NCBI GenBank assembly: GCA_937958345.1
Contig: CALGNW010000255.1
Coordinates: 1-10,053, forward strand
Length of the DNA: 10,053 nucleotides
DNA from: an uncultured Neomegalonema sp.
Lineage (GTDB): Bacteria; Pseudomonadota; Alphaproteobacteria; Rhodobacterales; Rhodobacteraceae
Reading direction: 5' to 3'
The position numbers were made by a program, and so were the translations under genes. The first letter of the stretch is position 1. The number at the start of each line of letters is the position of its first letter. This document shows positions 1 through 6,314 of this stretch, piece after piece. A model generated the notes under the pieces. It saw only the letters and a list, made by a program, of their open reading frames with translations. It did not search any database and was not told where the DNA came from.

Positions 1-236
1 GGAAAGACCATCCAGCCGAGGATGACCCCGTAGACCGCCGCAGCGAGCACAACGAGATACCGGGGGCCGGTAAACGTATCGACCAGATAGCCGGAATACT
101 CCCAGAGGCCTGTCATCGTGACAATCACAATCGCAAGGCCCGCAAAGACATAGGTCCAGATTGCGCGGTCCGAAAAAAGGCGGCGGCGGTCAAAGATGCT
201 GAGGCCGGGTTCCAGGGACGAGTCGAGTTTGGTCAT
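1..236 (-). CDS. small two-helix membrane protein downstream of nuoE (partial, C-terminus off window)
   Basis: The frame is open from an ATG at 234-236 to the left edge, giving 78 codons with no stop. The start overlaps the nuoE stop by one base (TAATG), so translation is probably coupled to nuoE. The product begins with a polar stretch rich in Asp, Arg and Ser (about residues 1-26). Two hydrophobic segments follow: about residues 27-45 (with AGLAIVIV) and about 61-78 (with VVLAAAVYGVILG), joined by a short loop containing YLVDTFTGP. This predicts a small inner-membrane protein. I do not recognise the family. Small unidentified reading frames inside complex I operons are known in Paracoccus and Rhodobacter, and this is probably one of them. 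nuoF is expected further left. The gene is surely real, but its function is unknown. Confidence 0.75.
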   Translation of the reverse strand, partial: MTKLDSSLEPGLSIFDRRRLFSDRAIWTYVFAGLAIVIVTMTGLWEYSGYLVDTFTGPRYLVVLAAAVYGVILGWMVF

Positions 237-916
237 TATGCTGCTCCTTCGGAAAGGGCGATAGAGACCGACGCATTTGCGGCCTCAGTGTGGTCATCAA
301 GCAAGGCCGTCACGCCGCCCGCGGGTTCGGACGCGAACCGTCCGGTTTGCGATCCCGGTCTGGGATAGTCGCCCTTGCGAAACCCTTCGATCAGCGTCTC
401 GAAACTCGCTGTCGTCAGATCTTCGTAATAGTCCGAGTGAAAGCCGCCTTTGACCCATGAGTCGATCTGCGCCATCGGCGCATTCGCACAGGCTCCGAGG
501 CACTCGACCTCTTCCCATGACAGCTTGCCATCTGCCGAAACGGTGTGCATCGGGCCGATCAGCTTTTCGCAAAGCGCGGTCAGGTCTTCAGCGCCGCAAA
601 CCATACATGTTGTTGTGCCGCACACTTGGATATGCGCGTTTTCGCCGGTCGGGGCGAGTTGGAACATGAAATAGAAGGTGGCTACCTCGAGCGCGCGGAT
701 GCGCGGCATGTCGAGCATATCCGCAACGCCCTCGATCGCCGTGCGCGTCAGCCAGCCCTCCTGCGCCTGCGCACGCCACAGCAGAGGGATGATCGCGGAT
801 GCCTGACGACCCTCGGGAAACTTGGCAATCTGACCCTTGGCCCATTCCGCGTTCTCCGCGTTAAAGGCAAAGCTGGCCGGCTGGACAGCTTCCGGCGCTA
901 GGCGTCGTGTACTCAT
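236..916 (-). CDS. nuoE: NADH-quinone oxidoreductase subunit E (24 kDa, 2Fe-2S)
   Basis: The 226-residue product is the thioredoxin-fold 2Fe-2S subunit of the NADH dehydrogenase module of complex I. It partners NuoF and faces the cytoplasm. The four expected ligands are visible: C99 and C104 (motif CGTTTC), then C139 and C143 (motif ECLGAC, followed by ANAPM). The N-terminal helical part (about residues 20-90, with ATFYFMF) matches the family. The protein is longer than enterobacterial NuoE (about 165 residues) because of a tail of roughly 50 residues after the Fe-S domain, rich in Gly, Ala, Ser and acidic residues and probably disordered. Alphaproteobacterial NuoE proteins are often extended in this way. 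The ATG at 914-916 is preceded by AAGGAT about 10 bases away. The gene sits 31 nt after the upstream secreted-protein gene and overlaps the next gene by 1 nt. Identification is firm. Confidence 0.97.
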   Translation of the reverse strand: MSTRRLAPEAVQPASFAFNAENAEWAKGQIAKFPEGRQASAIIPLLWRAQAQEGWLTRTAIEGVADMLDMPRIRALEVATFYFMFQLAPTGENAHIQVCGTTTCMVCGAEDLTALCEKLIGPMHTVSADGKLSWEEVECLGACANAPMAQIDSWVKGGFHSDYYEDLTTASFETLIEGFRKGDYPRPGSQTGRFASEPAGGVTALLDDHTEAANASVSIALSEGAA

Positions 917-947
917 GGTAATTCGATCCTTTGAAAGGCCTTGCGCG

Positions 948-1406
948 CTATTTCCCGCAAACCGCCCCGGTCGTCAACCGCGCGCGTCCGCGCGCCTCAT
1001 CATCAATCAATGCACCGGTTTGCGTCATATCCGCCATGATCTCGCCGACGGATTTACGGGTTTCTTCCGATGCACTGGTCAGCGCCGATTTCAACTGGTC
1101 GTAGGTCAGCGAACAATCATTGCGTTCGAACAGGCCCAGCACCTTGGACTGAGCCTCCATGTAGCCGCCCACCCGCGCGCTGAGGCGAATGGTTTTGCAA
1201 CTGCCGATTTCGGCATAGGCGCGCTTGTCAGTGACCTCACAAACATATTTGTCACCGAGACGGTCCGCGATAATTGCAGTGCCGCCCTTCGCGTCAAAGC
1301 TGAGGATTTCGACATCCGAAGCGGATTTCGATGTACCAAGCTCTTGTGCGGATGCCGAAGCGACGCCGCATGACAGCGCAATCAGGGACAGTAGGATGCG
1401 TTTCAT
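948..1406 (-). CDS. small secreted four-cysteine protein encoded between nuoD and nuoE
   Basis: I choose the ATG at 1404-1406, giving 152 residues. It has GGGAG about 7 bases upstream and puts a clear signal peptide at the N-terminus (MKR, then ILLSLIALSCGVASASA, likely cleaved after residue 20). A start further upstream (TTG, 1437-1439) would add 11 polar residues in front of the signal. The mature protein carries four cysteines (C56, C70, C98, C150), which could form two disulfides in the periplasm. It is mostly soluble, with a predicted helical second half (about residues 85-140). It lies 33 nt after the nuoD stop and 31 nt before nuoE on the same strand, so it is almost certainly co-transcribed with complex I. 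Rhodobacterales often have an unknown gene (DUF5333 type) at this place, but I could not confirm membership from the residues. Function unknown. Confidence 0.85.
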   Translation of the reverse strand: MKRILLSLIALSCGVASASAQELGTSKSASDVEILSFDAKGGTAIIADRLGDKYVCEVTDKRAYAEIGSCKTIRLSARVGGYMEAQSKVLGLFERNDCSLTYDQLKSALTSASEETRKSVGEIMADMTQTGALIDDEARGRARLTTGAVCGK

Positions 1407-1439
1407 CGTGTTTCTCCCGGAGAGCAGCCGCTGGGTCAA

Positions 1440-2660
1440 TCAGCGGTCGATTTCACCAAATACAATGTCAAGCGAGCCCAGAATTGCACTCACATCCGCC
1501 AGCATATGACCACGGCACATGAAGTCCATCGCTGCGAGATGCGGAAAGCCCGGAGCGCGGATTTTCAGTTTGTAGGGTTTGTTCGACCCGTCACTGACCA
1601 TATAGACGCCGAATTCACCCTTTGGCGCCTCGACACAGGCATAGGTCTCGCCCTCGGGAACTTTGAAGCCCTCGGTATAGAGCTTGAAGTGATGGATCAG
1701 CGCCTCCATCGACCCTTTCATCTCGCCGCGTTTCGGCGGCGCGACCTTACCGTCGAGGCTCATCACCGGATCACCGGTTGAGGTATCGAGTTTTTCAAGA
1801 CACTGGCGCATGATCTTGGTCGACTCGCGCATTTCCAGCATGCGGATCAGATAACGGTCATAGCAATCACCGTTCTTGCCGACCGGAATCTGGAAGTCGT
1901 AATCGCTATAATTTTCGTAAGGCTGATTGCGGCGCAAGTCCCATGCACCGCCGGACCCGCGCACCATCACACCCGAGAAACCAAGTCTTTCGCATTCGTC
2001 CAGTGTCACCACACCAATATCGACGTTGCGCTGTTTGAAGATGCGGTTTTCGGTCAGCAGGGTTTCGAGGTCATCGACAATCTGCGGGAATTCCTCGGTC
2101 CACTGCCAGATATCATCCAGCAGAGCCTTCGGAAGATCCTGATGAACACCGCCGGGGCGGAAATACGCGGCGTGAAGACGCGCGCCACAGGCCCGCTCGT
2201 AAAAGATCATCAGCTTTTCGCGCTCTTCAAAGCCCCAAAGCGGCGGGGTCAGCGCGCCAACGTCCATCGCCTGCGTCGTCACATTGAGCAGGTGCGAGAG
2301 AATGCGGCCTATTTCCGAGTAGAGAACGCGGATCACGGATGCGCGATGGGGAACGCCGATATCCAACATCTTCTCGATGGCCAGACAGTACGCGTGCTCC
2401 TGGTTCATCGGCGCGACGTAATCGAGGCGGTCGAAGTAAGGCAGAGCCTGCAGATAGGTCTTTTGCTCGATCAGCTTTTCCGTGCCGCGGTGCAGCAGGC
2501 CGATATGCGGATCAACGCGCTCGACCACCTCGCCGTCAAGCTCCAGAACGAGCCGCAGAACGCCGTGGGCCGCCGGATGCTGAGGCCCGAAGTTGATGTT
2601 GAAATTGCGGATCGAGGTTTCGCCGTCTTTGGTGGCGTTGATCGGGGTAATCTCGTTCAC
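1440..2660 (-). CDS. nuoD: NADH-quinone oxidoreductase subunit D (49 kDa)
   Basis: This 406-residue complex I subunit of the peripheral arm forms the quinone-binding pocket with NuoB and descends from the large subunit of NiFe hydrogenases. Family signatures seen are GPQHPAAHG (residues 25-33), whose loop and histidine line the quinone site, HIGLLHRGTEKL (52-63), and a C-terminal region with RAPGFPHLAAMDFM ending in FGEIDR. Length is normal for the separate (unfused) NuoD form. The start codon is GTG (2658-2660), overlapping the nuoC TGA by 4 nt, so translation is likely coupled. The stop is 33 nt before the ATG of the next gene. No oddities in the reading frame. Identification is firm. Confidence 0.98.
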   Translation of the reverse strand: MNEITPINATKDGETSIRNFNINFGPQHPAAHGVLRLVLELDGEVVERVDPHIGLLHRGTEKLIEQKTYLQALPYFDRLDYVAPMNQEHAYCLAIEKMLDIGVPHRASVIRVLYSEIGRILSHLLNVTTQAMDVGALTPPLWGFEEREKLMIFYERACGARLHAAYFRPGGVHQDLPKALLDDIWQWTEEFPQIVDDLETLLTENRIFKQRNVDIGVVTLDECERLGFSGVMVRGSGGAWDLRRNQPYENYSDYDFQIPVGKNGDCYDRYLIRMLEMRESTKIMRQCLEKLDTSTGDPVMSLDGKVAPPKRGEMKGSMEALIHHFKLYTEGFKVPEGETYACVEAPKGEFGVYMVSDGSNKPYKLKIRAPGFPHLAAMDFMCRGHMLADVSAILGSLDIVFGEIDR

Positions 2661-3289
2661 GACGCGCCCTCTTTCTCATCGGCTTTTTCATCGCCCGGCA
2701 GGATGTATTCCGCACCCTCCCACGGTGACATAAAGTCGAAAGATCGCATTTCCTGCACCAGCTTTACCGGCTCGTACACAACGCGTTTGACCTCTTCGTC
2801 GTACCGCAGTTCGACATAGCCGGTGACCGGGAAATCCTTGCGCAGCGGATAGCCGCGAAAGCCGTAGTCGGTCAGAATACGGCGCATATCAGGGTGGCCC
2901 GAGAACAAAATGCCGTACATGTCAAAGACTTCGCGCTCGTACCATTCAGCGCAATGAAAGACTTCCATAATCGAAAGTGCTATTTCGCCTTCGCGCAGAG
3001 CGGTTTTGATGCGGATACGCTGGTTTTGGCGCATTGACAGCATGTGATAAACCACGTCGAAACGGCGTTCGCGGCCCGGATAATCAACAGCGGTAATGTC
3101 GATCAGCGATTTGTACTGGCAAGTTCCCTGATCGCGCAGATGGCGCATGACCTGAACGATCCGGTCATGGGGAACGTGCAGCGTCAGTTCGCCGCCGACA
3201 ATCTCGTAGCGCAAAACCGCATCTTCGAGCGCCGATGCAATCGCATCGCCGTGATCGTCAAGAGCATCTGTGTCGATGGCATGGTTCAT
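2657..3289 (-). CDS. nuoC: NADH-quinone oxidoreductase subunit C (30 kDa)
   Basis: This 210-residue peripheral-arm subunit of complex I binds NuoD and supports the connection to the membrane arm; it carries no cofactor. The family signature is clear: ERE followed by VFDMYGI (about residues 118-127), GHPD (131-134), RILTDYGF and GYPLRKDFP (about 137-154). The N-terminal third is variable, and the acidic tail (DEKADEKEG) is not conserved. The ATG at 3287-3289 overlaps the nuoB stop by 4 nt (ATGA), and the stop overlaps the nuoD GTG by 4 nt, so this gene is translationally coupled on both sides. nuoC and nuoD are separate here, unlike the fused nuoCD of enterobacteria. Confidence 0.98.
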   Translation of the reverse strand: MNHAIDTDALDDHGDAIASALEDAVLRYEIVGGELTLHVPHDRIVQVMRHLRDQGTCQYKSLIDITAVDYPGRERRFDVVYHMLSMRQNQRIRIKTALREGEIALSIMEVFHCAEWYEREVFDMYGILFSGHPDMRRILTDYGFRGYPLRKDFPVTGYVELRYDEEVKRVVYEPVKLVQEMRSFDFMSPWEGAEYILPGDEKADEKEGAS

Positions 3290-3837
3290 CGCTGAATCGT
3301 CCCCACACGGCGGATTTTACGCTGAAGCTGCAAAATACCATAGAGCAGCGCCTCGGCTGTCGGGGGACATCCGGGCACATAAATATCAACCGGCACGATC
3401 CGGTCACAGCCGCGCACGACCGAGTATGAATAATGGTAATACCCGCCGCCATTCGCGCATGATCCCATCGAGATCACGTAACGGGGTTCCGGCATCTGAT
3501 CGTACACCTTGCGCAACGCCGGAGCCATCTTGTTGGTCAGCGTCCCCGCAACGATCATCACGTCGGACTGGCGCGGGCTGGCGCGGGGGGCAAAGCCAAA
3601 CCGTTCTGAATCGTAGCGCGGCATCGCGGTATGCATCATCTCGACGGCACAACACGCCAGACCAAAGGTCATCCACATGAGCGAGCCGGTGCGACCCCAG
3701 TTCACCAGGTCTTCGACGTTGGTCAGCAGATAGCCCTTATCCGCCAGTTCAGCGGAAATGGCGGTGGTCATAACTTCTTTGTCCGGGCCGGCAACGGTCG
3801 ATCCGGCGGGCGAGAGGATGAGGTTGGAGTCGGTCAT
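3286..3837 (-). CDS. nuoB: NADH-quinone oxidoreductase subunit B (20 kDa, cluster N2)
   Basis: The 183-residue product is the PSST-type subunit of complex I that holds 4Fe-4S cluster N2, the last electron carrier before quinone. The ligands are visible: the adjacent C62-C63 (in FGLACCAVEMM), C127 (GSCANGGG) and C157 (PGCPPTAEALLYG). The core region WGRTGSLMWMTFGL and RASPRQSDVMIVAGT matches the family very closely. I choose the ATG at 3835-3837, one base after the nuoA stop, because the longer frame reaching 3885 would lie inside nuoA and add 16 residues outside the family pattern. The first 30 residues form a variable leader. The stop overlaps the nuoC start by 4 nt. Confidence 0.98.
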   Translation of the reverse strand: MTDSNLILSPAGSTVAGPDKEVMTTAISAELADKGYLLTNVEDLVNWGRTGSLMWMTFGLACCAVEMMHTAMPRYDSERFGFAPRASPRQSDVMIVAGTLTNKMAPALRKVYDQMPEPRYVISMGSCANGGGYYHYSYSVVRGCDRIVPVDIYVPGCPPTAEALLYGILQLQRKIRRVGTIQR

Positions 3838-3838
3838 C

Positions 3839-4204
3839 TTATTCCCAATCCAGCGCACCCTTGCGCCACTCGTAGATAAAGCCAATCGTCAGCACACCCA
3901 GAAATACCATCATCGACCAGAATCCGAACATGCCGATCTGGCCGAAGGACGCAGCCCACGGGAACAGGAATGCCGCCTCAAGGTCGAAAATAATGAACAG
4001 GATTGCGACGAGATAAAACCTCACGTCAAACTTCATCCGTGCATCATCAAAGGCATTGAACCCGCACTCGTATGCCGAGACCTTCTCAGCATCCGGGTTC
4101 GAGGGCGCGGCAATCGCCGCCGCCAGGATAAAGACGAGGCCCAGTGCAATCGCGATCCCCAGAAAAATGAGGATTGGCAGATATTCGAATAGAAAGGCAT
4201 CCAT
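3839..4204 (-). CDS. nuoA: NADH-quinone oxidoreductase subunit A
   Basis: This 121-residue integral membrane subunit (ND3 type) lies at the junction of the peripheral and membrane arms of complex I. It has three hydrophobic helices: about residues 8-31, 62-83 and 92-112. The conserved loop YECGF (45-49) sits between helices one and two, and the FDLEAAFLFPWA stretch in helix two carries the conserved acidic D74 and E76. The ATG at 4202-4204 gives the family's usual length; the frame could extend to 4258, but that would add a charged leader in front of helix one. It is the first gene of the nuo operon, with a promoter candidate ending about 33 nt upstream and a modest GGGA ribosome site. The stop is 1 nt from the nuoB start. 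Confidence 0.97.
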   Translation of the reverse strand: MDAFLFEYLPILIFLGIAIALGLVFILAAAIAAPSNPDAEKVSAYECGFNAFDDARMKFDVRFYLVAILFIIFDLEAAFLFPWAASFGQIGMFGFWSMMVFLGVLTIGFIYEWRKGALDWE

Positions 4205-4236
4205 ATGCGGAATCCCGGTTCGGTGTTTCACCGCGA

Positions 4237-4265
4237 GGGATACCGCTGCACTGCACAAGGGTCAA
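4237..4265 (-). promoter_or_regulatory. probable sigma-70 promoter of the nuo operon
   Basis: On the minus strand, TTGACC (4260-4265) is followed after exactly 17 bases by TATCCC (4237-4242). The -35 box is one base from consensus. The -10 box is weak, as is common in alphaproteobacteria. Transcription would start near 4230, giving a leader of about 25 nt before nuoA. It lies in the 130-base gap between the TPR lipoprotein gene and nuoA. Not tested by any expression data. Confidence 0.5.
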
Positions 4266-4303
4266 TGAGAGAGCGTGCGCGAATTGGCGCGGTTTCGCAG
4301 ACA

Positions 4304-4318
4304 ACTGACCCCGTCAGT
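4304..4318. other. short inverted repeat after the TPR lipoprotein gene
   Basis: ACTGAC (4304-4309) and GTCAGT (4313-4318) form a perfect 6-bp stem with a 3-base loop, 17-31 bases past the stop of the lipoprotein gene and upstream of the nuo promoter. No T-run follows on the minus strand, so it is at best a weak terminator or an operator-like site. The rest of the 4205-4334 gap holds nothing else that I can recognise besides the nuo promoter. Confidence 0.25.
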
Positions 4319-4334
4319 GCCTTCCGGCAATTTT

Positions 4335-4757
4335 CTAAGGGTTCAGACGGGCAAGATTCGCGCGGGCCACAACGGCAACCGATGCGCCCTGCTCGGTGCT
4401 GTCCGGCTCAACTGCCGCCGACGCCGATTCGCCATACCGTTCGGCACTGCGATAATATTCCGCCGCACTGCCCGCACGTCCGGTCTGTTCGTGAACCGCA
4501 CCCATTGCCAGTAAAGCATAGGGATCTCTGGGTTTTTGCCGCAAAGCACGATCGAGAAAAGCCTCGGCTTGCGGATAGTCCCCCGACTGCAGCGCCTCGT
4601 ACCCTTCGACAAACGCGGTCGATGTTCCTGCGTCGAAAGAGAAGGCCTGCGGCTCGGAAATATCGAGGACCACAGCGCCGGTGTTGTAGCGCGTCGCATC
4701 GCATGCCGACAAAACCGGCAAAGCCAAAACAACGCCTAAAATCAGATGTTTCTTCAC
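4335..4757 (-). CDS. TPR-repeat lipoprotein
   Basis: The 140-residue product has a lipoprotein signal: MKKHLILGVVLALPV, then the lipobox LSAC with C19 as the lipidation site. The mature chain starts Cys-Asp; in enterobacteria Asp at +2 favours inner-membrane retention, but this rule is not established for alphaproteobacteria. Residues about 47-112 form two tetratricopeptide-like helical hairpins (with EALQSGDYPQAEAFLDRAL, then LLAMGAVHEQTGRAGSAAEYY), a protein-protein interaction scaffold. A short tail (about 113-140) ends in ARLNP. The start is GTG (4755-4757); it is chosen because it places the positively charged signal start correctly, with AAGGGG about 10 bases upstream. It lies 130 nt upstream of nuoA on the same strand. 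Read-through into nuo is possible, but a separate promoter is present there. Partner unknown. Confidence 0.88.
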   Translation of the reverse strand: MKKHLILGVVLALPVLSACDATRYNTGAVVLDISEPQAFSFDAGTSTAFVEGYEALQSGDYPQAEAFLDRALRQKPRDPYALLAMGAVHEQTGRAGSAAEYYRSAERYGESASAAVEPDSTEQGASVAVVARANLARLNP

Positions 4758-4863
4758 GACGGAGCAGCCCCTTTTTCCAAGTCGGCAAAGGTTAACGCCC
4801 CCGGAGGGACAAGTCGCGTTCTTTGTCGCCGAAATTTATGCACCGATTCTCGCAACAGACCGC

Positions 4864-4892
4864 TTGACGCCGCGCAATGCGACGACTAAACG
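4864..4892 (+). promoter_or_regulatory. probable promoter of tRNA-Asp
   Basis: TTGACG (4864-4869, one base from the -35 consensus) is followed after 17 bases by TAAACG (4887-4892, a weak -10 box). The next bases are GC-rich, like the discriminators of stable-RNA promoters. Transcription would begin near 4899, about 19 nt before the mature tRNA 5' end. The remainder of 4758-4863 lies upstream of the divergent lipoprotein gene; I could not identify a convincing promoter for that gene. Confidence 0.45.
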
Positions 4893-4917
4893 AACGGCTC
4901 GCAAGTCATTGCGATGC

Positions 4918-4994
4918 GCGGTTGTAGCTCAGTTGGTTAGAGTACCGGCCTGTCACGCCGGGGGTCGCGGGTTCGAGTCCCGTCAACCGCGCCA
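4918..4994 (+). tRNA. tRNA-Asp (anticodon GTC)
   Basis: The cloverleaf is complete. The acceptor stem GCGGTTG (4918-4924) pairs with CAACCGC (4984-4990). The D-arm is GCTC...GAGT. The anticodon stem CCGGC (4945-4949) pairs with GCCGG (4957-4961) around the loop CTGTCAC, with anticodon GTC at 4952-4954. The T-arm has the loop TTCGAGT (4972-4978). Discriminator G4991 and an encoded CCA (4992-4994) complete the gene. GTC reads GAC and GAU codons for aspartate. A stand-alone gene; no clear T-run terminator follows before kbl. Confidence 0.97.
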
Positions 4995-5040
4995 CTTATT
5001 CCCCCTTCCCCCAAGTCTGATGTTTCCCGCAATCGTTGGT

Positions 5041-5070
5041 TTGTGCTTGTCCGCACGGTCATCCTATATC
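5041..5070 (+). promoter_or_regulatory. possible promoter of kbl-tdh
   Basis: TATATC (5065-5070) resembles a -10 box, and TTGTGC (5041-5046) is a poor -35 match 18 bases upstream. Transcription would start near 5077, leaving a leader of about 53 nt. Weak evidence; the rest of the 4995-5129 gap shows only a leader hairpin around the ribosome site. Confidence 0.25.
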
Positions 5071-5097
5071 TGTTGCAGCGCAAGGGCCGACGCGGAG

Positions 5098-5127
5098 CCT
5101 CTTGGCTGAATCGAGAGGGGGGACTCT
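5098..5127 (+). promoter_or_regulatory. competing leader hairpins covering the kbl ribosome-binding site
   Basis: CCTCTT (5098-5103) can pair with GAGAGG (5113-5118, one G-U pair), and AGAG (5114-5117) can instead pair with CTCT (5124-5127). Both pairings would involve or enclose the G-rich ribosome site (5117-5122) in front of the kbl ATG at 5130. The stems are short, so this may be chance; if real, it could limit kbl translation. Confidence 0.2.
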
Positions 5128-5129
5128 TC

Positions 5130-6314
5130 ATGTCGGCTTTCATTGACCACCTGCGTTCCGAAATCGGCGACCTGAAGGCAGCGGGACTGTATAAGTCCGA
5201 GCGCGTCATTACCTCCAAACAGGGCGGTGAGATTTCTGTTGGCGGTTCGAAAGTGCTGAACTTTTGCGCAAACAACTATCTCGGGCTAGCGGACAGCCCT
5301 GCGCTGGCCGAGGCCGGAAAGGCTGCGCTGGACCGGTACGGGTTCGGGATGGCATCGGTGCGCTTTATCTGCGGCACTCAGGAAGAACACAAAACGCTGG
5401 AGGCAAAAATCGCGGCGTTCCTCGGGATGGAGGATTCGATCCTTTATGCCGCGTGTTTCGATGCGAATGGCGGGCTGTTCGAAACTCTGCTGGGGACGGA
5501 TGACGCGATCATCTCGGATGCGCTGAACCATGCGTCGATTATCGACGGCGTGCGGCTGTCAAAGGCGGCGCGATACCGGTACGCGAATAATGATATGGCC
5601 GCGCTGGAAGAGGAACTGAAAAAAGCCGAGGGCGCGCGCTTCAAGCTGATCGCGACTGACGGTGTCTTCTCGATGGACGGGATCATCGCGAACCTTGGCG
5701 GTGTGTGCGACCTGGCCGAAAAATACGGTGCGATGGTCATGGTCGATGACTGTCACGCAACCGGATTTTTAGGAGCGGAAGGACGCGGATCGCACGAATA
5801 CTGCGATGTCATGGGCCGCGTCGATATTCTGACAGGCACGCTGGGCAAGGCTTTGGGCGGCGCATCGGGCGGGTACACGGCAGGCAAGGCCGAGCTAGTC
5901 GACTGGTTGCGGCAACGCTCGCGGCCTTATCTTTTTTCGAATACGCTTGCGCCGGTGATCGCGGCTGCCTCGCTAAAGGTGTTCGACCTGATCGAGAATG
6001 GCGGCGATTTGCGCGCGCGGCTTTGGGCGAATGCGGCGCGGTTCCGGGACGGGATGAGTAAGGCCGGATTCACGCTGGCGGGGGCCGATCACCCGATTAT
6101 CCCTGTGATGCTGGGCGAAGCGCCTGTTGCCGCAGAGATGGCCGAACGCATGATGGACAAGGGCGTCTACGTCACCGCCTTTGCCTATCCGGTTGTCCCC
6201 AAAGGACAGGCGCGTATTAGAACGCAGATGTCGGCGGCACATTCGGCGGAGGACGTCGACCGCTGCGTCGCCGCCTTTGTCGACGTCGGGCGTGAAATGG
6301 GGATTGTGACATGA
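5130..6314 (+). CDS. kbl: glycine C-acetyltransferase (2-amino-3-ketobutyrate CoA ligase)
   Basis: This PLP-dependent enzyme of the alpha-oxoamine synthase family cleaves 2-amino-3-ketobutyrate with CoA to glycine and acetyl-CoA, the second step of threonine breakdown in the cytosol. The predicted 394 residues match the family's usual length. Visible features are NFCANNYLGLA (about 44-54), DALNHASIIDG (130-140, with H134 stacking on PLP), VDDCHATG (205-212, with the Asp that contacts the PLP ring nitrogen), and GTLGKALGGASGGY (236-249) with the PLP-binding lysine K240. The C-terminal region VVPKGQARIRTQMSAAHS is also typical. The frame is open further upstream to 5043, but the ATG at 5130 has a strong G-rich Shine-Dalgarno 7-8 bases before it and fits the family N-terminus. 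The stop overlaps the tdh start by 4 nt. Other members of the fold (KAS III-type ALAS, BioF) are unlikely given the tdh partner. Confidence 0.97.
   Translation: MSAFIDHLRSEIGDLKAAGLYKSERVITSKQGGEISVGGSKVLNFCANNYLGLADSPALAEAGKAALDRYGFGMASVRFICGTQEEHKTLEAKIAAFLGMEDSILYAACFDANGGLFETLLGTDDAIISDALNHASIIDGVRLSKAARYRYANNDMAALEEELKKAEGARFKLIATDGVFSMDGIIANLGGVCDLAEKYGAMVMVDDCHATGFLGAEGRGSHEYCDVMGRVDILTGTLGKALGGASGGYTAGKAELVDWLRQRSRPYLFSNTLAPVIAAASLKVFDLIENGGDLRARLWANAARFRDGMSKAGFTLAGADHPIIPVMLGEAPVAAEMAERMMDKGVYVTAFAYPVVPKGQARIRTQMSAAHSAEDVDRCVAAFVDVGREMGIVT

Noticed and set aside
837..1373. 178-codon plus-strand frame over nuoE and the secreted-protein gene
   Set aside because: It spans the antisense of two genes and the gap between them. 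No ribosome site or domain was seen.
2142..2819. 225-codon plus-strand frame
   Set aside because: It lies antisense across nuoC and nuoD, which have unmistakable family motifs. The translation is rich in Arg, shows no domain, and lacks a ribosome site.
3568..3587. Tandem repeat CTGGCGCGGG twice
   Set aside because: It encodes the conserved RASPRQ stretch of NuoB on the minus strand, so it is explained by protein sequence.
4864..5109. 81-codon plus-strand frame
   Set aside because: It overlaps the whole tRNA-Asp gene, so it is not protein coding.
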